From: Cristatella mucedo
Taxonomy: Eukaryota; Bryozoa; Phylactolaemata; Cristatellidae
Direction: 5' to 3'
Length of the DNA stretch: 64,000 nucleotides
NCBI GenBank assembly: GCA_009760855.2
Contig: WPIO01000025.1
Coordinates: forward strand, 3,650,501 to 3,714,500
Made by a program: the position numbers and the translations under genes. Under the pieces are notes generated by a model. The model worked only from the letters and a program-made list of their open reading frames with translations. It ran no database searches and was not told the DNA's origin. Positions 35,248 through 48,300 of this stretch are shown one piece after another (position 1 is the stretch's first letter; each line of letters begins with the position of its first letter).

Positions 35248-35422
35248 CGAGCGCCAGACAGAGGCCGCGCTAGTAGCTGCTGGAAGGCCGCGGATGCAAT
35301 TTGTAGTAATACTAGATTAGATATAGAGAGCAAGAGCAAGGGCACGAGCGCCAGATAGAAGCGGTGCTAGAAAATGCTGGAAGGCTGCGGATTCAATTTG
35401 TAATAATAATAGATTTGATATA
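35248..35422. repeat. imperfect tandem duplication ending in a LINE-tail-like sequence
   Basis: 35248-35327 and 35344-35422 align (GAGCGCCAGA, GCTGGAAGGC, GCGGAT, CAATTTGTA, TAGATATAG or TTGATATAG). The second copy runs into the 3' end of the large minus-strand LINE. Confidence 0.7.
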
Positions 35423-38130
35423 GCATGCTCAGAGAACTCAATCTTTTTCTAGGCACTTTATATTTGCAGCAAAGGAAGCACGATTGAATGGGTACTGGTA
35501 GCATGCTCAACAAACAACAAGAGTAACGTAGGGTTAGGGCTGACATGCGCACGGTCAGCTTACAAATATGGTTAATGACAGCACGTAGTGTCGGCATGCA
35601 CAAGCACATTAATGTCGAATCGCAGGGACTCACTAAATGCTGTGATAAATAGATTCATTTTTAGTTACTTTTTTAATGTGGTAAAGTCACGAATGAGATG
35701 TCTTGACGCAAGTCGGAAGTGAGTTCCAGGCTTTGGGAGCTTACGAACCAAAGGCATAGTCTCCAAAGGATTAGAGGTTCGTACGAGGCATGGCTAAACA
35801 AATACTAGCCAATTCAACAGCCTCTTTTGTATAGCGACATAAAAGCCTTTACGGCTACCATCACCACTTGCAGTGGCGATACAGGATCGCTGACCACAGG
35901 ATTCAAACCCACGACCTCGGGGCCGAGGTCGTGAAAAACAACTACCCAGTGAGCCATCACGGCTTCACGGCTTACCACAATTAGATTCCGAAAAGCGAGT
36001 GGTACGATGCTTAACACGGTGGGGGTGGGTAGATATGATAGATAGACTGCAGCCAAAGAATGAAGAGACCTAAAAGTGAGCGACAAAACCTTGAAACCGA
36101 TGCGATGCTTGACTGGGAGCCAGTGCAGGTCGGTGAGAAGTGGGGAGTTGGAGCAACCGCGACGCTCACGACAGAGAAGACTGGCTGCAAAGTTTTGCAC
36201 CGGCTGGACGCGCCTGATTTCACACCGGTAGGCCAGCAAGCAGTGAATTACAGAAGTCAATACGGATGTCACCAATGCACACACCAATTTAGATGTGGTA
36301 TCCCTGTCTAAAAAAGCCCGATTTTTAGCAATGTTATTTAGCTGAAAGTAGGCAGGCTTGACTGTGAAGCTGCCGTGGTTGTCTAGTGAATGGTCACTTT
36401 GGAACGTGACACCTAGATTTCGTCTAAATTTAACAGGAGATCTGCTGGCAGAGCCTATTGTGAGCTTTAAGCTTTCCAATTTCTGAATCACACTTGGTTT
36501 GCCCATAACTAGTACGTTGCTTTGTCGCCATTCAATTTAAGAAAGTTTGCTGCTATCCATGTCTGGACGTCATCAATACCTGTAGGAAGGAAGATGAGAT
36601 AATTCGGCATGTTGAAGGGCTGGGAGGGTTAAAGCAAAGGTACAACTGAGTGTCATCTGCATGCATAGAAGTGAAAGATTAGATTATGCCTGGCAATTAC
36701 ATCGGCTAGAGGGAGAGCATAAACCATGAAAAGAGTGGGGCCACGTACAGATTCTTGAGTTACGCCATATTTCAGAAGCTCCTCGGATGATCTTTGTCCA
36801 TTTACATCAATACTCTGGAGTCTCCCACTGAGATAGGACCTGAGCCATTGCAGTGCAGTGCCAGTAACCCAGGCGAGATGAAAGACACTCAAGAAGACCT
36901 TGGTGATCTATAGTATCAAAAGATGCCAAAAGATTGAGTAAAACAAGCAGACTCTACCTAAGTCTGCATTCGTGAGTAGATCGTTATACACCCGGAGCAA
37001 TCCCAACTCTGTGGAGTGATTGGCTCTTAAACCAGACTGGAACTTTCTAGCAAGGTTTGAAGTTTCATTATATGAGAACAGCTTGTCTGCCACTACTCGC
37101 TCCAGTGTTTTTTTTTAGGAATGGTAGTAGGGAGACTTTGCGGAAGTTGCTCATGTTCACTTGGTCTAGTGGTGCTTTCTTGAGTAATGGCCGGACTAAA
37201 GCCTTTTTGAAAGATGCTGGAACACGACCAGTATTAATGACATATGACATATTACTGATGTTAGTTATGGATGGCAGCAGCAGATCAATGCAACGTAGGA
37301 GCAGGACAGTGGAGCAGGACAGTGGGAGTAGGGTCTAGAGGACTAGTTGGTTATTTTCTTTGTCTGGGATATGAACTCCAGAACGAGGAGACTAGTGACC
37401 TCCTTGAATGCGGACATGGAGGTACTGCATGGAATTGAGGGACGTGACTCCAGGCAGATACTGCCATCTTAGGGATGGACTCCCTGATCTTGTCTATGTT
37501 GTTGACGAAAAAGCTAAAGAAGCGATCAGCTAGATCATCACATGGATCACTAGGTAAACAGCTAATCTGGGAGCGGTTAAGGAGATGGTTGATCGAGTGT
37601 GTGATCTTTGACGTGAGTAGGGCCATGCACATGAGTCACAAGTGACAATGAGTCAGTCAGTCTACGAAATTCGTTACTGAAGGCGTCAGATAGGTTATCA
37701 AAACGAGCGTTGAAATCATCCCCCGTAATGAGAAAAGGTTGATTTCTTGTACACAGAATCGAAATGAGATCACAGAAATCTGAGATAAAGGAAGACTAGG
37801 TATCTAGTAGGCGATAGATTACTGTCACCGTCGGTAGCTTTTTGTCGGGTAAAGTCAAGACAACAGATTCGAAAGACTGTTTCGAGGGTACCGCAAGCGG
37901 CTTGAAATTGAAATTTGAGCGATAACATAAGATGTGATAACATGTGATAACTGCGACTCCACCTCCAGTTTTGATTGATCTTGGGGTGTGGAAGAAGGAG
38001 AAGCCAGTTGGGGTTGCATCTTTAATTGTTGGGTAGTTTCCCGATTTTAGTAGCTTACAAAGAGGGGGTTATTCACATTGAGCTAGGATTCCAAAGACAA
38101 GCCCTACGTGGAGTCACCGATGGCCTTAAG
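35397..38130 (-). mobile_element. long LINE family A copy with endonuclease and RT remnants
   Basis: Read on the minus strand from about 38130, the order is as follows. First an endonuclease-type region with TGGGVAVI (about 37960) and FLITGDDFNARFDN (about 37690-37735). Then a linker with LADRFFSFFVNNIDKIRES (about 37500-37560). Then RT text with RPLLKKAPLDQVN (about 37170-37220) and LSGRLQSIDVNGQRSSEE (about 36780-36830). Then the C-terminal region (36311-35800). The FHFYADD-type motif near 36660 is broken by an apparent 4-base insertion. There are many stops. A SINE is inserted at 35795-35975. This is the most complete LINE in the window but it is dead. Confidence 0.85.
35795..35975 (-). 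repeat. tRNA-derived SINE, hairpin-type, nested in the LINE
   Basis: Minus strand: GCCGTGATGGCTCACTGGG (box A region), then CACGACCTCGG / CCGAGGTCGTG as an 11-bp inverted repeat, GGGTTTGAATCC (box B), AGCGATCCTGTATCGCC and a GGCTTTTATGTCGCTATAC body. The flanking LINE text resumes on each side (GTACGAGG / CCACAATTAGATTCC). Confidence 0.85.
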
Positions 38131-38639
38131 TTAGAGAGATTTGCAGTCACGCTTGAGGGAGAATGCCCTGAGCGGTTCGAGAAAATACTAGGAATACCAA
38201 ATGGGGGGGGGGCGTACTCAGCTCGCAGCTCCCGCCAAATGAGTGGCGTCTCAGTTTGCGGCCCCGACCCCCGCGTCCGCTCCGGGGCGTATTTCTTTCG
38301 GTTATGCACGATTCAAGGATCTGAGCAACAGCAAGAATATCTAGGAATGCATGAGAACTACGGTAATAAAGCGATAAAAGGCACGCTCGTTCATAACTGT
38401 TATGCAGGTTACTAGCCGCCGGCGTGGCAAGCCCATCCTGAAGCAATAAGCCTTTAGATCTCCATTGGCTAGAAATGTCTTACGCGCTACGGTTAAATAA
38501 CAAACAGATAAGCTTTAAACAGGTCGTAGCTATAACGGTTTCCGTATACGTTGTTCGCTATAACTTCGGCCTTCGGAAGAGAATTCTGCAACGGACAAGT
38601 AACTCCAGAAGTGCTTGGTATCGGGAGGCGATAGAACCC
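38131..38639. other. unannotated DNA upstream of the peroxidasin CpG region
   Basis: An eight-G run lies near 38204. No recognised coding or repeat text. Confidence 0.4.
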
Positions 38640-39114
38640 ATTGATTTCGTGACAGCGTCACGCCTCTCGCGAGGCCGCAAGCTGAGACGGCGTGCCGCCA
38701 AAGTGCGGCGGCGCGCGTTGCACCGTTTACGACCGGACAGCCTAATTGGCATCCACATCTCGGAAGACCACCTGAGGCTGGCTGGGTGGGCGTGCCCATC
38801 TGACCGCGGGTTACCGGCGGCGGCGCGGCGGTCGTGCCCTAACAAAGCAAACGGACCGAGCGCGGAGCGCCCCGGCGGAGTGCGCGCACCCAGCGTCCCG
38901 CCCGCTGTGGCATTCCTGCGAGGTCGCGGGCGGCATCGGAAGCGGCGGGCCGACGGTCGAGAGTCATTCGCTCGCTGCCAGGCGCTCTCACTCCTTCGGT
39001 CGCTCTCGCTCGGCGGCTGCTGCTGCTGGTGCGCGCGGCTGAGAAGGAGCGGTAGCCTACAGCGTGCCGGCGGCAGTCCGAGGCTACGGTGCCGCCGCCG
39101 CAGCAGCATCGAGG
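38640..39114 (+). promoter_or_regulatory. putative CpG-island promoter and 5' UTR of the peroxidasin gene
   Basis: This dense GC/CpG stretch lies immediately before the first coding exon. There is an in-frame TGA at 39040 and no ATG in frame between it and 39115. I see no TATA box at a suitable distance. The transcription start is not determined, and a separate 5' UTR exon is possible. Confidence 0.45.
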
Positions 39115-39311
39115 ATGCGGCCGACGGCGCTGCAGCCGTTCGTCGCGATCGTCGCGATCGTCGCCCGCCTCGCCAGCGGCCAGCAGGCAGAGGTCAAGGA
39201 TTGCCCGCGCAAATGTCAGTGCGAGCGCCGCGAGGCGGCGAGCCTGGTGGTCCGGTGCATGCTGACCGGTCTGACGCAAGTGCCGGGGGTACCGCGCGAA
39301 ACGTCCAGCCT
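39115..39311 (+). CDS. PXDN-like: peroxidasin exon 1: signal peptide and LRRNT
   Basis: ATG at 39115 (A at -3) starts a signal peptide with the hydrophobic stretch FVAIVAIVARLA. The LRR N-cap follows with CPRKCQC and VVRCM. The exon ends SSL with the leucine codon split CT|G before GTAAGT (phase 2). This matches the vertebrate peroxidasin start, where the LRRNT runs directly into the first LRR. Confidence 0.9.
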
Positions 39312-42300
39312 GTAAGTACGCTGACCACGCGAGCGGCGCAAACGCTAGAGCAGTCGCCCAACTATCGGACTGAGCGCGAGTGGGCGCGTCGGCGGTAGGC
39401 GCTAGACGCTAGGCACTCGCTGTATCGCCGCCGATCTGCCGGGGAATCGGCGGCCGCACCCGACGCCCGTTTCTTCGTCATTGTGGGGACTTGGCAGGCC
39501 GCCAAGGGAAGCGGCGACCTCGTGTGAGAGCCGCTGTCCGAGCGCCTAGCTCTGGGGGGGGGGGGGGGGGGGGTAGGAGGGCGTCGAGAAAATGCTTCGC
39601 ATGCCCGCTATCCTTGAGTACGGATGCCGTGTCAGCAGCCGATGAGCGCCTTCTTGGCCTAGCGAACTCGTTGGAGCGTCGTCGGCAGACGTCGTCGACG
39701 CTCCAATCTCAGCTGTGGGCCACATCGCCCGCGGCTAACTGTACGGTAGTGCAGCACGCGACGGCCTTCGACGAGTTTTGCCAATTTAGCAGCGATTCCC
39801 TTTTTTACGACTCGCTGGCGGTCAATGCTCGAAGCTCAAACATGCGCCAATATTGGCCAGGATATAGCAGTTAGTTGAGCGGGCGTTAGAATTTCGCCTC
39901 CGACTTTAGTCCGCCGCGCAGTCTCACAGGAGTGCGCACGTTCGTGCGGCGGGCGGCGTTCTTCTGGCGACGCTTTATTGGCAGATCGCGATAATTAAGC
40001 GGCAGCGGCTGCTCAATAGCGGCGGATATTTACTACGTTGATGGCCTGCTTCGACGATCGCCGCTAAGAAGCTACGTGCTGCACCTGGTGGCGAATAGCT
40101 TAGCGCTGAGGTCAGCTGTGACCTGTGCCTCGTGCGTAATTCTCCGGTGTCGACGCGTCAGAAACCAAGCCTGCAGAAATCGGCCAGAGGCCGCCGATGG
40201 GCAGCTATAAGCAGGAGCTGGGGAGGAGGGAGGGCGCGGGGAGGGGGAGGAGGGAGAGGAGATTCGATTTAGGAGAGCTGGCTACCGCGGCGGTCTGGCC
40301 GCTGCAGCGCACGGGCAGCAGCGGGGGGGGGGGGGGGGGGGTAGGGGATCGCCGAGCTGCAGCCCGATTGTTCTCACGTATTACCGGAGCGCCGGAACTT
40401 TGAAAAACCATTATCCCTGCGGCGGCGGCGGTGGCGGTGGCGGTGGCGGCGGCGGCGGCGGTGGCGGCGGCGGTGGCGGTAGGTCGGGGATTACCGAGTC
40501 TGCATGACATGCTAGCGGTGGCACGAGTAGTGGGCGTCTTTCGCCGCCGCCGCAGCCGCCGCTGTCGCTGACGCCGGTCTTAGGCTGCACACCTCTGTGC
40601 GGACTCGACGTGCGCTGTAAACGCTGCTGCGCTTTTTAACCGCCCGAAAGCGAGCTTGACCGTTCGGCGAACGCTGCTGCTGCTGCTGCTCGATTGGGAG
40701 CGACGCTGAGAAAGCGACTCACGCGCGACGCTCGCGGAAGGTTCGAGTTGGAGCCGGAAGAGGCTAGAGGTTCTTTCCATGTACAAGCCTCTTATCAGGA
40801 GAAACAAGGGAATGCAGGTTTTTTTCGGTATTACGAACCGAATTCAGTCTGGTCGCACCGAGAACGTCCGAGGCAGATAAAGGCCAGAAACTCTTGAACT
40901 GAACACGCTCCTAGTTAGGGCACACGGTTTTTCGCGGTTGGATGCTGTTTCCGGTCGTCGGCTGTCGAGCCGGCAAGGGCCCGTGGCTCTGAGGTTGAAG
41001 GGGCTCGCAAAACCTCGACTTTGAGTAGTTATACTCTGAAACCCCCTGTAGTGTGACGACATTGTACAAATCCCACCTCCCCCCGGTCTTCAGCCCGTGA
41101 TCGGCCAAAACCAGACACATCTTTCTAAGTTATGATTTTTGTAGAGTAGATTCTTCTTAGAAGAGAGTTTCTATAATGACCAATGAGTAATAACATCATC
41201 TGTATGCAGTAGAGGACTAAACGGGACGAATTCCTCTAATAATCTGACATTACTTTACCAACAGTTCGGAGATATTCTGCCTGTCTTCTCCAGCGGAGAC
41301 ACGGTGTAGGGATGGATTATTACAGGGAGAATATACATAGAAGGGTCAGGAGGGTACAGAAGATTACGGGTGGACGGAATAGGCTGAGAGTTCAAACTAA
41401 TAACCAGAATTAAGTGGTAACTGTGTGCGTGAGATCTTTCAGAAACAGTTTAGTTGGCTTTGTAATTTTGTGGACAGGTAAATAGTTCATAGTGAGTGCT
41501 AGAGGCTCAAGACTTTTCAAATGTGGTGAGCTCTTAAGGACATGCTTTGCAGATTGTTATTAATGATAATAATAGGCCTTACGGACTGCGTAAAGATTGT
41601 TTTATATTTCTTCTATAGAAGCAATAACCGAGAAATTATGACTCGTTAATCATCCTTTTTAGGCTAGACTTCGTAATCAACTACATATCATGCAGAGACA
41701 TAAGCATGCAAAACCGTACTGTCAGTCACTCTGACAGCTGGTCTTTGGAGTCCTCGGCTAATTAGATACACCAAATCAAGCAAACGCAAGCAGCTCGTAG
41801 CAAACCAAAATAAAGCAGGAAAATTTACTGCCTCGCTGACCAGAAATATATCCTCTATCCCCTAAATACAGCGTACACAGTTTCTGAAAAGAGTGGCACA
41901 CAAAAGACATTTCTCTCGGACAGGGTAACGCCTGTTCGAAAAGACGAAATGCCTGTAGCGTTTATAGCATCGCTTGGAGTGTCGTCAAATTGTGAAATGA
42001 CAATGTCAGCAGCCAGTTAGCTCTAAGCCTTAGGAGCTGATTAACTGAAGGCGAGATCTACATAAAATTTAATGCTAGACATGGGCCCTAAGCCAGACGA
42101 CTGTCTGTGGTGCGATCGGAGCCTAGAGATGACGGTTATTTCAGATAGGTAGTCCGGAGCAGGCAGATGAATGGACGGCTGCAAGGCTAGTTTTCAAGTC
42201 TCAGTGGTTTGACTACGTGTCTCCTTTGCTAAAAGAGCTAGGATGGCTACCGGTTGATCAACAGGTACAGAGCAAAATTCTTACGCTGAACCACAAAACC

Positions 42301-45300
42301 CGCCACGGCTTCTCTCCTCATACCTAGCTCAACTGCTGCACCACTTTCAGCCTCCTCGTGCCCTCAGATCCTGTGTGGACAATAAATTAGCTGTTCCATT
42401 CCTCCACTTAAGGGCCGTTGGCGACAGAAGCTTTAGCTCTGCAGGTCCTAGACTGTGGAACTCGCTTCCAAAATTCTTACGCAACGACAACTACTCTCCT
42501 ACTGCCGACTATGGCTCATCGTGTTCAGTGGTCGTGAGCTGCTACTTCCGTGCTACTCACTACCTCAACTGCTCTCCTGACTCTTATGCTTCCCACTTTC
42601 TATTTAATAATAAAATAACAATAATAATACATTTGATAAAGCGTCCTCAGAGAACTTCATCTCTTTCTAGGCGCTTTACATTTTTTTGTTGGGTGAGAGG
42701 AAGTCAGTTGGCTACCAATGCGTACCGAAAACCGCTTAGGCTGTGAGTGCGCTATACAAAACTCTCCTGTGTAACACCCAAACAGTCTTTGTGGCTTTGT
42801 GGAGCTACAGACGGAGATACGTTGCATTACCCGAAGATGGGACAGAATTCTGACGTGGATACTCAGCTTGATAGGCTCTCAGTGCAGTTAGATTAGTAAT
42901 GGTTGGTGTAACGAGGCAGCTGCTGAATTTGGGAAAGATAAGCGTAGGTTGTCACTAACTGTCATATTTCGCAGACAGGAAGATCTAGAAGTAGTGAGTT
43001 ACTGCAGTCTATTCGGGATGTCCCAGCAGCTTCGTGGAATAGCTTGGCTATGGTGTCCTTATATAAACAAGCCCTAATCTTTGCAATGGTGAAGCGCTTT
43101 AAGTATGAAGAATTGACTGGAGCTGTTAGGCACTTCTAAAGACAAGTAATTTAGGAAGACACCCTGATTTTGAGCGGACCCTACATGAGATATGCAAGTC
43201 TCATCATTTAACGAAAGATAATCCTAATGAGTCACTTATATAATGAAACTACAGACTAGGTAGAGATAACTTTAAAGCAGTGACTAGCCGGCTTTGTCAT
43301 CATCTTCACGATGACCAATCAAAATTGATCGTGAATCCTTAGTCAATGCTGACTGCATTCCCTTATGTAAGCGATCTCGTTCATGGCATAGAAACCCCTA
43401 CGAGCTGCTGCATAGACTGCCTGCTGTTACTCTTGGGCGTAGCCATTTGCTGCTGTTTCTCGGCCCTCTCCCGGTTCCTTAGCAGTGCTAATGGCGTTGG
43501 GCCCTGCAGTTATTTATTGATTAAAGGTTAATTAACCTATTATAGGCAGGCTGGTAAGACTGGCCTGACACGTACGTCTGCATCGTCTGCATCACCCTTC
43601 CTTCTCAGCCTTCTCTACTTGCTTCCTCGAGCTTGGCTTGTTATGCCGAAGCTGCTGCTGAGCCAGAAGTTTCATGCGGCTATTTTCCCGAGTAAATTCT
43701 TTCACTAGCCGGATATGTTGTGGCCTGTCAAGATGACCCATGGAGTTACCAGCCATTGGACTGAGAGTGGCTGATTGTAATAATAATAATAATAATATTG
43801 CACTTGATAAAGCGCCCTCAGAGAACTTAATCTCTTTCTAGGCGCTTTACATTGTAGGTAGCTGTGCGGTGAAGGGTTCAGACCATTAAAGCACAGAATT
43901 TGACCGGTCAAAAGCTTCTCCCCAGCTTGCAGTTTGCTTGCTTGCAGCCACTGGCCAAAAAATTTAGACCACCTGCATGACAAAAATAGCTCTTGCTCAG
44001 ATATGGATATACAAGTCTGGACCAGAGCCAGCCTACAGACGGCCATTCTTGAGAGAGACCCATCGGCTCCAAGCCGACCTAGGCCGGTAGAATAGCCGGT
44101 AGAATACGGTTAGCTCAAGGTCAAGAGTTATTGGCAAGTCGGGCTAGTCGGTGACATGTTAACTAGTTGATCTTAATGTAGGGCTAGTAGAAAACATAGC
44201 CACTCTTGGAGTGTTGGCAAACGTTTGCTTCGACGACAGAATCGACCTTGAAATGAAATAGTGCATGTGCTGGTGCTGCTTTCACATTAGCGTTTCCCAA
44301 AGCTACAGCTCGCCTTGCCGACTTAAAGCTCAATCGATGCTGCTTCCAAAGCTGCCGTTAACCTTAGTACAGAGAGAGTGAGATGATTTACCACCGATAG
44401 CGTATATAGATAAACTCCGGTGTTTGTTATCGTGAATAATTTCGAATGCATAAGATAATGCTCTCTCGAGACTTGACTGAGGGCTGCAGCCACTAGATCT
44501 GCCTTGGTCGACATTCAGAGACCGTTTCTATTTGCTGACCGTTGCTATTTGATTAAAACAATGTTCCAGGCTAGATTAATACAGTCCAATAAGGTGGGTG
44601 AGAACCGCAAGCCGATGGCTGGGATGGGAAGGCTACTTGAGAAATGCATCTACCACGGTGGCTTGGACGGACTGTATGCTCGGTGCAGTGGAAGGAACCG
44701 AATGGGAGCTCTCTTATAGTAGGGGTATTTTCACATACCGTGGTTGCAATCATCGTGCTGAATGCAGACAGATGATAACAGGCAAATATTGGAAAGACCG
44801 GTGCAACGAAATAGTCGAACACTATCTCTGATTCTGAGCCCATCCCTCTATGGCGACCAATTCTGCATTGGAATGGCTTGTTTCGGTGCTCCTGTGTGTG
44901 TCGGTGCCTCATCTGTTTTATTGTGGCCTTACATGGTTCCTTTGAAGCTCAACTGCTTACCGGCTTGCTAAGTTCGCTTTGGCCAGCTCATTCTTGGGTT
45001 ACCCAGTGGATCGCCCATTGACTAACCCAGTCCCGAGGCCAGCTAAAGCTGTACGATGCTTACAGCTAAAGCTGTACGATGCTTCTGCCAGGTCGATGCA
45101 AAACAGTGGATACCAAGCACAGCAGTGCAAGTGCCCTGCCCCTGACATAATCTCTTTCTTGGTGCACGTTTGTGCGAATAATTGATAAGGACAGCAGCAG
45201 CAGCAGCAGCAGGAAATGAACAGGGTCTGCTGGGATATGCAGTCAAAATCAAAGCTCCCGTGGCTTTTCTCTAGGACAAGATTAGGCCACTAATTTCAGC

Positions 45301-48300
45301 TACAGTGAGCATTGTCAGGGTGTCGAATGGGTGTCATGGTGTCAAGCAGCTGTCGCAGCAGTAGCAGCAGCAGCAGAGGTGGCCGCTGGCTGCGGTCGGT
45401 CGAGTGGTAACAGCAGCAGCAGCTTCCACAGGCCAGCATTGGCATGAAGGTGGCAGTAGCAGCAGAAGCTGCCAACCAGCGGCTTTGGTTTGTCTGTAGC
45501 CAGCAGCAATGGGTCGCATGCTTGACAGCGCTAGGATCCTTCTTGGCCGGATGGCTCATGGTGGTCCTTGTAAAATGCCATTGCAGCAGCACACCAACAT
45601 CCGGCCTAATGAGGCGATCCATTTGGTTACGAGCCACTGCGCTTTTGTCATTCCAGAGATCTAAGACTGAACCAGATCAAAGAGCTGACGCCCGAAGCCT
45701 TTCGAGGACTTGACCGGTTGCATACGCTGTGAGTATGCAGGCAGTAGGAAGGTGCCAACAGTTGCAGCGCGACCCCAGTTGCAGCTGGATCGGCTGCTGC
45801 ACTGGCTGCTGGCTACCGGAAGCCGGCATCTGCTAGCAGCTTCCAGCTCCTTCAATGGCCGCCGTCGGGGCAGCCTGCACCAACATGGCTGCCTACTCCA
45901 GCTGCTGTATCCCAAAGGTTACTTGCAGCATGCCAGCTCAGCAGTAGCTAACGTGAAGTGCCTAGAAGAGATAAAGTTGTCTGAGGGTGCTTTAAGAATG
46001 TATTATTATTGTTATTGTTATAGCTCCTGGAATTTTCAACGAGTATGGCATGTCCTCGTAAGCTGTACGGGTGAAAGTTCACTGGCAGACATTGCCGAAG
46101 CAGTGACAAGACAGGTGGCCATTCAGAAGCAGCAGGCCGATTGGCAGGCATGCTTTCGGAGGGGGGGGGGGGGGCAGCAGTGAAGATTTAATTAGAAGCA
46201 GATGGCTCATTGCTGGGCCTCGTGGCAGTCATGAGGATGGGAATACCCTCGGTGAGTGCATCTTGGGCGTGGGACAAGACTTGGCAGCTTGGACATTTGC
46301 CACAGCGGCTAATTGCCAAGGCAGTGCTTTCACAGTGCTCGGAGCTGCTTGCAATAGTGTAGACGAAGGCATCTGAGTGGACTGCAGACGTACAAGAAGA
46401 CAAGGGCTGTCCATAGTTTGCTGTTGACAGTACTTCCACCGGCAGTGGTATCGGCAGCGAAATGGCTGTACGAAGCAGACAGGAGTATCTGTCTGTCTGT
46501 CTGTATGCCACTGATGATGCTTGCATAGTTACCATAGTTGCCATGCTTGATGCTCGACTGACGGATATTTCACGAGTAGCACAATTAATGATTCGATATA
46601 TTTCCTCTAAAGGAGTTCTCCTTATATACATGGATCAACAGATCAATATGTTCTCTCGCTAAACGACCATCTTTTGGAGCCTTGTTGAACGACCATCTTT
46701 TGGAGCCATGAACGTATTTTTTTAAGTGGGCTTGTTTGGTTTGACGACTTTACTCTCTGAAAATGATATAAAGACACAGTTGAGAAGAGTAAGAAAAAAG
46801 AATCTTACAGATGGCATGCCTCCAGGGCACTTCCAAAAAGTGTCAGACAAACGACCCAGGTGGCAGTTGTCAGGTAATCGAATTAAGTGCTCATCCTGGG
46901 AGGGGGGAGTTGCTAAAGCACACTCATGCTCCGACGCCTGACTGCCGACATTTAACTACTCTAGTAGAGTAAGCCAAGCCAAATACCTGACAGGAGGCAA
47001 TCTGCAAAGGCTGATATAGGGGCCGCATGCAGCCTGACGACGTCGGTTTGGGCCTGTCCACACTTGTCTTGCTTCTCCATGCTCACTTCTATGCAGCACA
47101 GTACCTGATAAGCTTTCCCCACTTCCGGCCAGTGCCGACACCATTTTCGTGGGCCTCTGTTTGGCTTAGAGGCCGATAATGGTCACCTGTCCAACGCTCG
47201 GACAATCGATAGTACCCCGTGCATGTGCAGTCAGCTGGTCGGACAGAAGAGTGCTCTGTCTGGAACCTAAATTAAATTACCGGGAGGAAAACAGCCAGCT
47301 GAAATGCCTTTTCCGCTCCAGGAACTCGGCTTTGTCCTTGTACTTATTGTGCTGCAGAAACCACTTATGGCTAGCGGTGCTTCGAAAATTCGTAAAAAAA
47401 AACCTTCGTCTTACTGCAGCTGATGCAGAACGTTTACCCGAAGGGTCGACAAAGAGGTCTTCCTGTTGGATACTTCATCTCCAGTAATTGGAAACTGGGT
47501 GCTGCTGTTATCATGCGAACTTTTTAACTTTTAACTTATTTTGAGTAGTGCTGGATTTAGTGAGGCAACTCTTTGCTTGTTGTGGTGGCAGATCCCAGAG
47601 TCAAAAGGCAGAGCCAAAGGGTGATCTGCACCATTCTGCCATTCGTCACCCACCAGTCCTCCCTTCTGCCTCCTGATTCAATGGCCAACGTTGACCTGTC
47701 AAGGAGAGCTGTAGCTGCTCTTTTGGAACACCCACAACTGAAGTGTCTGCCTGGTTTCTGATGCAGGAGATAGCAGGACTTAGGTCAAAGGGCTTAGGTC
47801 AGAGCAGGAGATAACAGGTCAGAGGTCAGAGCAGCCCAAGCATAATCTCAAGCCGGCATTCGGTGCAGAAGTAAGCAAGTGTGCCGCCAATCGTGCTGCA
47901 TGGATGGAATGGTGATCGGGCTATTATTGAAGCGTCCCAGCTGGTGGCGATACCGTCAATTTTGACAGGTGCATGGGTCTAAAATGCTGCAGTGCGTGCT
48001 GCCACACTGCAGTTAAGTTCGAGGGAAATGTGCCCTGCTGAAGTGAAGGAAGGATTAGGTCGAGGCTCCGAGAGCTGCTTCTGAGCAAGCCGGCTCGAGT
48101 GGACAGGTCACTTGAGCGCTTGAGCTCACTGTCACGCCATTGTTATTCGTGTGCTCACTGTCGTTGATGCTGACCATTACAGTTCGTATCGCTTTTGTTC
48201 TAAGCTTGCTGAACGGAAACCAGCTCAGGAAAATATCGGCAGACGCCTTCGTTGGTCTCTCGAGGCTGAAGTACCTGTAAGTACCGTTGCAGTATTTAAC

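Larger units (their letters stand above)
39312..45656 (+). other. peroxidasin intron 1 (6.3 kb)
   Basis: Contents: G runs at 39554-39573 and 40323-40341, a (GGCGGT)n-like tract at 40420-40480, a LINE B copy at 42170-42835, LINE A tails at 42606-42678 and 43780-43855, and CAG-rich sequence at 45.19-45.43 kb. The first ~700 bases remain CpG-rich. I found no further exon. Confidence 0.7.
45729..48204 (+). other. peroxidasin intron 2
   Basis: Holds a LINE A tail (45956-46020), a G run (46161-46174) and otherwise unique sequence. No additional exon was recognised. Confidence 0.6.

Noticed and set aside
38475-39398. 307-codon + strand ORF over the peroxidasin start region
   Set aside because: It is in a different frame from the clear LRRNT exon, is arginine/proline-rich in the way of GC-rich noise, and runs past the exon 1 donor.
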